64,000 nt of DNA, taken from assembly GCA_018971945.1 (NCBI GenBank), contig JAGWZH010000001.1:36923-100922 (forward strand). Direction: 5' to 3'. The notes under the pieces are model-generated. The model searched no databases, was not told the origin of the DNA, and worked only from the letters and a program-made list of their open reading frames with translations. The DNA comes from Alphaproteobacteria bacterium (lineage in GTDB: Bacteria; Pseudomonadota; Alphaproteobacteria; Caulobacterales; Aquidulcibacteraceae). The first letter of the stretch is position 1; each line of letters opens with the position of its first letter. Both the position numbers and the translations under genes were made by a program. Of the stretch, positions 18,331 to 27,200 are shown in pieces.

Positions 18331-18783
18331 ATGTCTGCTCCTGCGATCGCCGTTCGGCGCCTGCCGCACAATCCGGATCTGCCCCTTCCAGCCTATGAGA
18401 CCCCCTTATCGGCCGGCCAGGACCTGCGCGCGGCCTTGGCCGAACCCAAAACCCTTGCCCCCGGAGATCGCGCTTTGATCCCCACGGGCCTCGCCATGGC
18501 CATTCCCGCAGGCTTTGAAGTCCAGATCCGCCCCCGGTCAGGATTGGCCTTCAAGCACGGGGTCACCTGCCTCAACACGCCGGGCACCATCGACGCCGAT
18601 TATCGCGGCGAGGTGAAGGTTTTGCTGGTCAATTTGGGGTCCGAGCCTTTCACGATCCGCCGCGGCGACCGGATCGCTCAAATGGTGATCGCCCCCGTCG
18701 TCCAGGCGCAATGGAAAGAGATGGACGCGCTTGACGAGACCGCCCGAGGATCCGGCGGCTTCGGATCGACGGGAACATCCTGA
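18331..18783 (+). CDS. dut: dUTP diphosphatase
   Basis: 150 residues, trimeric dUTPase that makes dUMP for thymidylate synthesis and keeps uracil out of DNA. Motifs in order: [15 protein letters not shown] (motif 1, with Gln where Met or Tyr is common), [11 protein letters not shown] (2), [19 protein letters not shown] (3), [10 protein letters not shown] (4) and [10 protein letters not shown] (5, P-loop-like). ATG 18331 matches the family start but has no clear ribosome site. ATG 18295 would add 12 residues, and the frame is open back to 18010 through the repeat array. Which start is used is undecided. Confidence 0.93.
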   Translation: MSAPAIAVRRLPHNPDLPLPAYETPLSAGQDLRAALAEPKTLAPGDRALIPTGLAMAIPAGFEVQIRPRSGLAFKHGVTCLNTPGTIDADYRGEVKVLLVNLGSEPFTIRRGDRIAQMVIAPVVQAQWKEMDALDETARGSGGFGSTGTS

Positions 18784-18807
18784 GCCGCCCTATTGGCCGC
18801 GCTGGGA

Positions 18808-18822
18808 GTTAGAAAAACTAAC
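18808..18822. promoter_or_regulatory. Palindrome upstream of cysK
   Basis: GTTAG-AAAAA-CTAAC, a perfect 5-bp-arm inverted repeat 79 bases before the cysK start, in the short gap after dut. It sits where an operator would be expected (TTGGCC lies 10 bases upstream as a possible -35). No known regulator consensus matches confidently. Confidence 0.35.
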
Positions 18823-18901
18823 CGCAGCCCTTATGCCGCTGCGCTGCCGCTTTTTCGCCGCGCGCTCTATGCACAACAACGCCTCTTGGAGCCCAACCAC
18901 A

Positions 18902-19867
18902 ATGGCGCATGACGCTTCTTCTCGGCCCGGCCGTGGCCGCATTTACGATGACATCACCCAAACCATCGGCGACACGCCTTTGGTGCGCTTATCGAAAATA
19001 GCCAAGGCCCATGGAGTGAAGGCTGAAATCCTTGGCAAGCTGGAGTTCTTCAATCCCATCGCCAGCGTCAAGGATCGCATTGGCGTGGCCATGATCGAGG
19101 CTCTGGAAGAGACCGGCGCGATCGGCCCAGACACCGTGCTTGTGGAGCCGACTTCCGGCAATACCGGCATCGCCCTCGCCTTCGTCGCGGCCCAGCGCGG
19201 CTACCGGCTGATCCTGGTGATGCCGGAAACCATGTCGCTGGAGCGACGCAAAATGCTCGTCTTTCTGGGCGCAGAGCTGGTGTTGACCCCTGGCGCGGAA
19301 GGCATGCGCGGCGCGGTGGCGCGGGCCAATGCGATACTGGCGGAGACCCCAAACGCCGTCATGCCCCAACAATTCAATAATCCTGCCAATCCTGCGATCC
19401 ACCAGCGCACGACGGCCGAGGAAATCTGGAACGACGCCCAGGGCGTGTTGGATTATTTTGTCGCCGGCGTCGGCACGGGCGGCACCATCACGGGGGTTGG
19501 CCAAGTGCTCAAACCCCGCCTGCCGGGTCTCAAAATCGTGGCGGTGGAGCCGGAAGCCTCCCCTATCCTCTCTGGCGGCGCGGCGGGGCCGCACAAGATC
19601 CAAGGGATCGGGGCGGGCTTCGTCCCCAACGTCTTGGACACCCATATCTATGACGAGGTGCAACGGGTCTCAAACGACGATGCGTTCGCCTTCTCCCGAG
19701 AATTGGCGCGCATTGAGGGCGTCCCCGGCGGCATCTCGAGCGGCGCGGCCATTGCGGCCGCCGTCCGCGTGGGCCAGCGCCCAGAGGCAGAGGGCAAGCG
19801 GATTGTGGCGATCATTCCGTCCTTCGCCGAACGCTATATATCGTCTTCTCTGTTCGAGTTCGATTGA
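18902..19867 (+). CDS. cysK: Cysteine synthase (O-acetylserine sulfhydrylase)
   Basis: A 321-residue fold-type II PLP enzyme that makes L-cysteine from O-acetylserine and sulfide. Seen: IGDTPLVRL at the N-terminus, the PLP lysine in N-P-I-A-S-V-K-D-R (Lys57), substrate loop T-S-G-N-T-G, [11 protein letters not shown], the phosphate-binding G-T-G-G-T-I-T-G and G-I-S-S-G-A near the end. ATG 18902 has GGAG ten bases upstream and leaves a 15-residue lead before the conserved core. CysK versus CysM cannot be split with certainty, though the QFNNPANP segment favours CysK. It follows dut by 118 bases. Confidence 0.95.
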   Translation: MAHDASSRPGRGRIYDDITQTIGDTPLVRLSKIAKAHGVKAEILGKLEFFNPIASVKDRIGVAMIEALEETGAIGPDTVLVEPTSGNTGIALAFVAAQRGYRLILVMPETMSLERRKMLVFLGAELVLTPGAEGMRGAVARANAILAETPNAVMPQQFNNPANPAIHQRTTAEEIWNDAQGVLDYFVAGVGTGGTITGVGQVLKPRLPGLKIVAVEPEASPILSGGAAGPHKIQGIGAGFVPNVLDTHIYDEVQRVSNDDAFAFSRELARIEGVPGGISSGAAIAAAVRVGQRPEAEGKRIVAIIPSFAERYISSSLFEFD

Positions 19868-19922
19868 AAGCGAAATTAACGTTTTCGCGCTAAAGCCCGT
19901 GAGGATAGGACGGGGGTTTGGC

Positions 19923-20492
19923 GTGAAACGATGGATGATAGCGGCTTTGGCCTCGCTGGCGCCGGCGGGATGCTCCCAAGCGCCCGGGCCAAGCCTTGCG
20001 CAAGCGGCGCAAAATGAGGGCCTCCGCGGCCGCGGCGAGAGCGTCAATGCGTGCGAGGCCCAAGACGCCGTCTACAGCCTGCGCAGCGCCAATGGCCCCG
20101 AACTCAACTTTATGGACAATCGCCAGACCGACGGCGCAGGAGATCTTGTCGTGCGCGTGAGGGCCTATGGCGCCACCCATTGGTTCTGGATCAACCAAGG
20201 GGCGGACTTCGCCTCCATCAACGCCGCGCGTGGGCCAGACCCCACAGACCCCTATGAGGAGCCGACGACCTGGCAGGCTCACGCTGGCGACATCACAAGC
20301 TTCACCCTGTTCACCCCGCAATTCGACGTCATCGACCGCGCCCCCCGGCTCGGCGACCCGGCGCCCGCTCATATTTTTGCGCCGAACATGGGCGCCGCCC
20401 TTCTCGGCTCCGCTCCCCGCGATGATGGAGGCGCCGTAGCGATCCTTCCCGTCGCGATGTGGGACTTTGCCCGGTGCGAGGACGACGGCTAA
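19923..20492 (+). CDS. Putative lipoprotein of unknown function
   Basis: 189 residues. Starts at GTG 19923 with M-K-R-W-M-I-A-A-L-A-S-L-A-P-A-G-C, a lipoprotein signal with Cys17; an in-frame ATG at 19935 would shorten the basic n-region. The mature part has two more cysteines (Cys40 and one near the end in F-A-R-C-E), which might pair, and is rich in aromatic and Asp/Pro residues. I recognise no family. It lies 55 bases after cysK and ends 11 bases before the MoeB-like gene, so it is probably transcribed with one or both. Confidence 0.65.
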   Translation: MKRWMIAALASLAPAGCSQAPGPSLAQAAQNEGLRGRGESVNACEAQDAVYSLRSANGPELNFMDNRQTDGAGDLVVRVRAYGATHWFWINQGADFASINAARGPDPTDPYEEPTTWQAHAGDITSFTLFTPQFDVIDRAPRLGDPAPAHIFAPNMGAALLGSAPRDDGGAVAILPVAMWDFARCEDDG

Positions 20493-20503
20493 GCTCCTGG
20501 CCC

Positions 20504-21331
20504 ATGAGCCTGTCCAAGGAAGAAATCGAGCGTTATGCCCGCCACATCATGCTCAAAGAGGTGGGCGGCCCCGGCCAGCAGCGCCTGAAGCGCGCGACGG
20601 CGGCTTTGGTGGGCATAGGCGGCCTGGGCGCGCCCGCAGCCTTGTACCTCGCCGCCGCCGGCGTCGGCAGGCTTATTCTCATCGACGACGACGCGATCGC
20701 TCTCTCCAACCTGCAACGGCAAATCCTCTTCACCACGGCAAGCGTGGGCGAGAGCAAAACCGGCCGCGCCGCCGCAGCCCTCGTCGCCCTTAACCCTTCG
20801 GTGGCGTTCGACCAGCGTCAAACCCGCCTGGGCCCTGCCAACGCCGAGGAGCTTTTGGCGGACGCCGAGATCGTTCTTGACGGATCGGACAGTTTTTCAA
20901 CGCGTTTCGCCGTCAACGCCGCCTGTCACGCTTTGGGCCTGCCCCTGGTCGCCGGCGCCGTTGGGCGGTGGGACGGCCAGCTTGGCCTGTTCGCTTCAGG
21001 CCTTACCAAAGCCAAGCCCTTGAGCCAGCGCCTGCCCTGTTATCGTTGTTTTGTGTCTGAAGAGCCCCCTCAAGTCGAAACCTGCGCAGCCGCCGGCGTC
21101 ATCGGCGCTCTCCCCGGCGTCATCGGCGCGGCCATGGCGCTGGAGGCTGTCAAACACCTCGCCGGCGCAGGCCAGACCCTGGCGGGGCGTCTTTGGCTGT
21201 TCGACGGCCTGCGCCTGGAGAGCCGCACCTTGGTCCTGCCCCCCGATCCCGCCTGCCCGGTCTGCGGCGATCATTCTGCAGCGCTGATCCCGCATAGGAA
21301 AGGGGTTTGCTCGGGACCGAATGCGCCCTAG
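20504..21331 (+). CDS. MoeB/ThiF-family adenylyltransferase
   Basis: 275 residues of the E1-like superfamily that adenylates the C-terminal glycine of a sulfur carrier (MoaD, ThiS or similar). Seen: R-Y-A-R-H-I-M-L-K-E-V-G, the ATP loop V-G-I-G-G-L-G-A-P, D-D-D-A-I-A-L-S-N-L-Q-R-Q-I-L, D-G-S-D-S-F, and two CxxC pairs (P-C-Y-R-C and C-P-V-C) for structural zinc. No rhodanese domain is fused, unlike MOCS3-type proteins. Neighbouring cysK fits a sulfur-transfer role. MoeB versus ThiF is not resolved. ATG 20504 gives the standard M-S-L-S-x-E-E-I-E-R-Y start. Confidence 0.92.
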   Translation: MSLSKEEIERYARHIMLKEVGGPGQQRLKRATAALVGIGGLGAPAALYLAAAGVGRLILIDDDAIALSNLQRQILFTTASVGESKTGRAAAALVALNPSVAFDQRQTRLGPANAEELLADAEIVLDGSDSFSTRFAVNAACHALGLPLVAGAVGRWDGQLGLFASGLTKAKPLSQRLPCYRCFVSEEPPQVETCAAAGVIGALPGVIGAAMALEAVKHLAGAGQTLAGRLWLFDGLRLESRTLVLPPDPACPVCGDHSAALIPHRKGVCSGPNAP

Positions 21332-21362
21332 GTATCGAGCAGCGCACGGGAACGCGATAAAA

Positions 21363-22400
21363 ATGAAGCTTCTGATGAACATGGTTTTGGGACTCTTCGC
21401 CCTGGTTCTGATCCTAGCCGGCGTCGGCTGCGCCGCCATCCACCGCCCGGACATCCCTTACGCGACCCTGCGCCAGACCTATGCGTTTCCCGAAAGCGCC
21501 TATCAGCCCCTGCCCTCGGGCGTTCTGATGCATTATCGCGAGACCGGACCGGCGGAGGCTCCGACGCTGATTCTGGTTCATGGCTTCGGCGCCTCGGTTC
21601 ATTCCTGGGACGGTTGGACCAAAGGACTGTCAGACCGGTACCGCGTCATCAGCGTCGACCTTCCCGGCCACGGCCTGACCGAAGCGCCGGAGGACTACGC
21701 CCCTTCCATGAGGCGCTTTGCTGACGACGTGCGCGCGTTCGTGGAGGCCAAGGCCATAGACCGCTTTGTCATCGCAGGCTTTTCCATGGGCGGCCATGTC
21801 GCCGCCAAATACGCCCTTGCCTATCCCGACAGCACCCAGGGCCTCATCCTCATCGGCGCTGCGGGATGGTGGGACGAGCGGGCGGATGGGGCGCCCTTAT
21901 TGTTTCGGCTTATGAGCGTGCCTCTGGTCCGAGACGTCCTCCGCGACGCCGACGCCAGCGCCTTCACGCGGCGCACCCTGCGTGCAGCCTTTGTCGATCA
22001 ATCATTCGCCACCGAGGCCATGGTCGCGCGCTACACCGACCTGTCCCGCGGCCCCGGGCATCGGCTGATCATTAGCCGCATGATAACCCGCATCCGCGAT
22101 GAAGAATATATGACCCCAGAGCGCTTGGCGCCCTTGGCTTCTGTCCCGACCCTGGTGCTGCATGGAGAACAGGATCGTCTGGTGCCTGTCGATTTTGGCC
22201 GCCGCTACCACGCCGCCATCCCAGGCAGCGAATTGGTCACCTGGCCCGATGTCGGCCATCTGCCGCAAGAAGAGATCACTGAGGGCTCGCTCGCCGTGGT
22301 CAGACCATTCCTGGCGCGGATTGTTTCAGCCCAAGCCTCGACTTTGGTGGCGCAACAGACATCGTCCCCCCAAGAGAGATCGGCCGCTCCCAACCCGTGA
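21363..22400 (+). CDS. Alpha/beta hydrolase with N-terminal membrane anchor
   Basis: 345 residues. A hydrophobic N-terminus (about 1-25, ending A-G-V-G-C) anchors the protein or acts as a weak lipoprotein signal. The hydrolase core has H-G-F-G-A-S (oxyanion loop), G-F-S-M-G-G-H (nucleophile elbow), H-G-E-Q-D-R (Asp) and D-V-G-H-L-P-Q (His), a full triad. The family includes esterases, lipases and haloalkane-dehalogenase-like enzymes; no substrate can be named. ATG 21363 was chosen because the hydrophobic segment follows directly; its ribosome site is weak. The start lies 32 bases after the MoeB-like gene. Confidence 0.87.
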   Translation: MKLLMNMVLGLFALVLILAGVGCAAIHRPDIPYATLRQTYAFPESAYQPLPSGVLMHYRETGPAEAPTLILVHGFGASVHSWDGWTKGLSDRYRVISVDLPGHGLTEAPEDYAPSMRRFADDVRAFVEAKAIDRFVIAGFSMGGHVAAKYALAYPDSTQGLILIGAAGWWDERADGAPLLFRLMSVPLVRDVLRDADASAFTRRTLRAAFVDQSFATEAMVARYTDLSRGPGHRLIISRMITRIRDEEYMTPERLAPLASVPTLVLHGEQDRLVPVDFGRRYHAAIPGSELVTWPDVGHLPQEEITEGSLAVVRPFLARIVSAQASTLVAQQTSSPQERSAAPNP

Positions 22401-22578
22401 CCCCACCAACCCGAGAAGCGCCAGTAAGCGAAGCTTTAGCCCACACGTCGTCCGCATCTCTTGGGCTCCCAAAGCTTGACCCCGGCCCAAACCGCTGCGC
22501 CATAACCGTCACACCAATTTCGCACGGACGTTCTAAAAAGCCCCTTGCGCTCAAGATCAGAAGGGGAGCTTCAGGCTC
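22401..22578. other. Spacer before phoD
   Basis: 178 bases without a gene. I looked for a Pho box (tandem CTGTCAT units) ahead of the PhoD-type gene and found only loose resemblance near CCGTCACACC at 22506-22515, not enough to call. Confidence 0.4.
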
Positions 22579-24246
22579 ATGACTGTGATCACCCGACGTT
22601 CTGCTTTGTTCGCCGCGGGCCTCGCCGCTGCAGTTCCTGTTCCTGCCTGGGCGCGGGACCTTCCGCAGGGCGCGTTCACCCATAGCGTCGCCTCTGGCGA
22701 TCCGACCGCCGACGCCGTCATGATCTGGACGCGCTTTGTCCCGGCAAACGGAGCCTATGGCGAGATCGCCTGGGAGGTCGCCGAGGATGAAGCCTTCGCG
22801 GTCACTTTAGCCCGCGGCCGGGTCCTCGCCCGCGCTGCGAACGACTATTGCGCCAAGGTCGACGTCCAGGGTCTGCGGCCAGGCAGACGCTATTTCTATC
22901 GGTTTCTATCCGGATCCGGACCATCGCCGACGGGCCTCACCCTGACTGCGCCGCAAGGGCGCGCAAGAAGCCTGAAACTGGCGCTTTTTTCCTGCTCTAA
23001 TTTTGGCTTCGGCTATTTCCACGCTTACGCCCACGCCGCCGCCGACCCCTCAATCGACGTGGTGGTCCATGTGGGTGATTATATCTATGAGTATGGCGCG
23101 GACAGCTATCCGAGCCCAGGCCGGGCTGTCCGCCTTGTCTCCCCGAGCGTCGAGATCGTGGGGCTTCAGCAATATTATGAGCGCTACCAGACCTATCGCG
23201 CCGATCAAGGCCTTCAGGAGCTCCACCGCCTGAAGCCCTGGATCACGGTCTGGGACGATCACGAGCTGGCCAATGACGCCTGGGTTGGCGGCGCAGAGGA
23301 ACATGATCCTGCCGCTGAGGGTGATTGGGCGTCACGCTTCGCCCATGCCTGGAAAGCCTATCTTGATTGGATGCCCATTCGCGTGGCCATGACCCCTGCA
23401 GGGTCCATTTACCGGAGCTTCCAATGGGGAGATCTCGCGGGGCTCGCCATGCTGGACACCCGTTGGGTCGGGCGCGAGCTTCAGTTTGACTATGCTGCAG
23501 CGCTCGCCCCGGCGATGAGCGGCGGGCCCGCAGAGCAGATGGCGGCCGTAGCCGCCCTTCAGCGGCGGATCGCCAGCCCGGAAAGGACCCTTTTGGGCGC
23601 CGAGCAGGAGGCCTGGCTCGCTCGCCAATTCGCCCGCTTCGCTGACGCCGGCGCGCCCTGGACAATCCTGGGACAACAGGTCGTCTTCGCCCCGCTCGTC
23701 GCCGCGCCGCAAATCCCTGCCTTTCTTCCCGACGACGCGTCCGACTTTGTCCGCCAATACGCGGTCACGGGGGCGATGCTTGGACAAGCCGGACTGGAGT
23801 GGAATCTCGACGCATGGTCGGGCTATCCCGCCGCGCGCGCCAGGGTCGTCGAGCAAGCCTTGCAGACCAACGCCAACACGATCATTTTGTCAGGAGACAG
23901 CCATAATTGCTGGGTGTCCAACATTGATGGAGGCCTCGGCGATGGCCGTCCAGGCCTTGTCGAGGTCGCAGGCGCAAGCGTCACCAGCCCGGGCCTTGAA
24001 GCCTATCTGACCCGCGCCGAGCCTGGGCAGCGGGAGGCGAGCATGCGGGCCGCCAATCCTGGACTCGCCTTCGCCGACCTGACCCACAGGGGCTATGCCG
24101 CCTTGAGCCTCGACCGGCGCAGCGCGTCCGTCGAGATCGTGAGCTTTGCAGGCTGGCGCGATCCTTTAGCGTCGACCCCCTCGCGGCGGAGATTGGCTGT
24201 GGAAGCGGTCCGCGGCCCTGGCCTCACCCCCTGGTCGGAGGCTTAG
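22579..24246 (+). CDS. PhoD-type alkaline phosphatase/phosphodiesterase
   Basis: 555 residues. N-terminal Tat signal T-R-R-S-A-L-F-A-A-G-L-A-A with cleavage near A-W-A-R, then an Ig-like PhoD_N domain (about 30-130) and the metallophosphatase domain with S-C-S-N, H-V-G-D-Y-I-Y-E-Y, WDDHELANDAW, and the late S-G-D-S-H-N-C-W. These are the Fe/Ca ligand motifs of PhoD. It hydrolyses phosphomono- and diesters outside the cytoplasm, releasing phosphate from teichoic acid, phospholipid head groups or nucleic acids. ATG 22579 follows AAGGGGAGC. It converges on tamB with 9 bases between stops. Confidence 0.93.
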   Translation: MTVITRRSALFAAGLAAAVPVPAWARDLPQGAFTHSVASGDPTADAVMIWTRFVPANGAYGEIAWEVAEDEAFAVTLARGRVLARAANDYCAKVDVQGLRPGRRYFYRFLSGSGPSPTGLTLTAPQGRARSLKLALFSCSNFGFGYFHAYAHAAADPSIDVVVHVGDYIYEYGADSYPSPGRAVRLVSPSVEIVGLQQYYERYQTYRADQGLQELHRLKPWITVWDDHELANDAWVGGAEEHDPAAEGDWASRFAHAWKAYLDWMPIRVAMTPAGSIYRSFQWGDLAGLAMLDTRWVGRELQFDYAAALAPAMSGGPAEQMAAVAALQRRIASPERTLLGAEQEAWLARQFARFADAGAPWTILGQQVVFAPLVAAPQIPAFLPDDASDFVRQYAVTGAMLGQAGLEWNLDAWSGYPAARARVVEQALQTNANTIILSGDSHNCWVSNIDGGLGDGRPGLVEVAGASVTSPGLEAYLTRAEPGQREASMRAANPGLAFADLTHRGYAALSLDRRSASVEIVSFAGWRDPLASTPSRRRLAVEAVRGPGLTPWSEA

Positions 24247-24248
24247 CG

Positions 24249-24265
24249 GGCGCGCTCAGCGCGCC
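24249..24265. terminator. Short bidirectional hairpin, phoD/tamB
   Basis: GGCGCGC-TCA-GCGCGCC, a perfect 7-bp stem with 3-base loop between the converging stops and overlapping the last tamB codons. No T-tract on either side, so termination strength is uncertain. Confidence 0.4.
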
Positions 24266-27200
24266 TCGTCCTCTTCATCCTCCTCGCGCCAGCGCAACGA
24301 AACCCGCTGCTCTCGATCCCCAGAGAAACTGGTGATCAGCGTCAGATCCGGCCTCAACAACCATTCCATACGGGTTTGCGCCTCCCCAAGTCCGTTTCGG
24401 CCCAGTTCGACATAGACCTGCCGGGTCAAATAGCGCCCCCCTGACACAAGCACGCCGTCTTCTTCCGTGCGGATGTCGAACCGATCAAGACCAGCGATCC
24501 GGCGCGTCAAATCAACGAAATCGAAGGCCGATCCTCCGGTCAGGGCCGACAACCTGCTCGCCAATTGAGCCGCTTGCAAAGCCGACAACTCGGCTTGCGT
24601 GGCGCCAAAAAGCAAGAGTGGCGCCGTCTCGTCCTCTGGCAGACCCTGATCATTCTCAAGCCTGATCTCGGGCGCTCCGACGGTGCCGGACAACACCACC
24701 CGCGCTGTCAAATCAGGCGTCTCCTGCTCAGCGACGATGTCGAGTTCAGCGTCCATGAGCGGCCCGCGGAAACGCACCGCGCCGCGAGAAAAAATCAATG
24801 GCCTTCCCGCGAGCTGCGCCTCCCCGCGCAACAGCCGGGCCTCGCCCGCCAGCTCAGGAGCGCTGACGTCTCCAGCGACCAAGAGGTCCAACGACCACTC
24901 CGCGTCCACCCCGCGAAAACGGGTAAACGCCCGGCTCGGCGCCCTGACCCGCAAAGACGCTTCTGTGGGGAGACCGCGGCGTCCCAAAGCCTGTGGGGTC
25001 ACCACCGAGACGCCTTCGGGACGGTTGATTTCGATCACCTCCAAGCGCGGAATGTCCCTTGCTCCCGCCAGCGCTCCCCGGATCGTCGCCTCCCTTAGCC
25101 TCAGCTCTCCCGACAAAAGCGCGCCGCTTGGGCTCCATCCAAAAGCCAAGTCCCCATCGGCCCGCGCCGTCGCCTCCTCCCGATCGACGAAATAAAGATT
25201 ATCCAGACGAAGCTGCAACGACCCCGCTTGGGCTGCATCCATTGATCCTGATCCGGACAGACGCCCGCCGCGACCATCGGTCGCCGACAAGGCCTCCAGC
25301 ACAGCCAGTTCATCCGAAAGCCTTACATCAAAGGAAACATCCCTTAGCCTCACGCCGCTAAGGCGGTCTTCAAAGACCCCTCCCCGCAAGGCCAAGGCGC
25401 CGCTCCCCGACAAGGTTCCTGGTCCGAAACGCGCCTCTCCCGAACCCGACAAGTCCCCAGAAACGGATTGATCTGGCGTCCCCGCCAGGGCCCAGACCAT
25501 ATCAGCCGGTCCCCGGACGCTCCAGGCGGCGCGCCCGAGACTCCCAGGCGCCAACCCGATCCGAAGAGGCGAGGCCTGTGTGGCGAGGTCCGCGGAGAGG
25601 TCGACCCGGGCCTGCAAACCTTCCTCCGATGTCGCGCTGACCAGCGCGCTGATGGTGTCATCACCCAACCGGCCGCTGAGACGAAGATCCACGGGCGAAC
25701 GCATGCGGCCGCGCACGCGAAAGCCGCTGGCGGAGAAATCCGCCTCGCCTGCTAAACGACCCTGCAAAGATCTGAACGCGGCCCGGCCGCTAAGAGCGCC
25801 CTCGTGAGGCTCTCCTGTGAAACCGGAAAATGCCGCCATGGATAGCGATTGCGCCTCCAAAGAAGCCGTCAGGGCGTCGCCTTGCTTGAGCCATGTGAAC
25901 GCCGCCGACCCTCCGCCAATGGACACCGAGCCGGCTGCGCTTTGCGCCTCTCCCCGTCGCATCGCCACGATCGGCTCCAAGGACCGCACCTCAAGGCCGG
26001 CTGCGGTTCCCTGAAGAGACGCCGTCAACGCCATCCCACCCTCTTCGATCGAAGCGGTTCCTTCCGCCTCGAGACGAAAAGGCGTCTCCCAGGCCGTCCC
26101 CTCCCAGCGCGCGTCAAAGCCGAGCGCCTGAAGCGGCCCGGAAGCGGTGAAGCTCGCTTGAGAGATCCTGGCGCCGCCCAGCATGGCGTCGCGCAAATGA
26201 CCGCGCGCGTCCGCCACCAGCCGCCCTCCTGTTCCCGAAAGCGTCAGCGCAGCGACGATGGATCCGCTCTGACCTGTCAGACCCACAAGCGGGCCATTTA
26301 AATCAAACGATCCGGACAAGGACCCGTCTGTGACTTCAAGCGACCCTTCGGCGGACAGGCCTATGAGTTCCGCCCTCAAGCCCTCGATCAGGACGCTCCT
26401 CTCACGGACGATCACGTCGCCGGTAGCCATTAGCGGATGGCCGCCGTAGAGCGCCGAGAGGGCGACCGCGCCCGCGCCCTCAGCATAGGCGAACCGAACC
26501 TGCGCCGGGGCGAGCGTCACGGCCCCAAGATCGAGCGCGGCGAGGCGCCCGACGCCGGTGATCCGCGGCGCCTCAGGCCGTCCGAGCGCCCGGCCCGAGG
26601 CGTCCAAAGCCCCGCTGACGCCAACCCCCGCAAAGCGCGCAGGCCCTCGTCCGCTCGCCTCCCAGACAAGATCGAGATTGTCTTGGTTAAGCCGTCCCCT
26701 TGCCCCCAGCCGCAGCCGATCGCCCATCAGCGTCACCCGCTGCACAACAAGATCGCCCCCCGTAACAAGGCCTGAAAAGGACAAACGCGGCCGCGGCCCC
26801 AGAAGCTCCGCCCCCGGGCCGGGAAAACGCGCCTGGCTCGCCTCTCCCTCGCCGAGAATCCGCCAAATCTCCCCTTCCCTGCCGATCTCGAAACGCGCGT
26901 CAAAAGCGCCCGACGCCTGCGGAGCGATCAAGGACAGGTCCGCAAGCCGGGCCGTCCCGGTCAACCGCTCTGGGACGCCCTGCGCCTCGACGCGAATGAC
27001 CGGGCCCTCAAGGAGAAAGCGTCGAATGACCAGCGTCTGCGTTTGCCGACCATAGACGACTGAGCCCTCCGCTTCCGTCACCGCAAACCGTTCCACCCCC
27101 CCTTGCGCCGCGGCCGTCGCCGTAACTTCGATCCGCTCGCGGTTGAAACTGATTGCGACGGGACCTTCCCCGTCTCCCCTAAAGCCGCCCAAAGTCAGTC

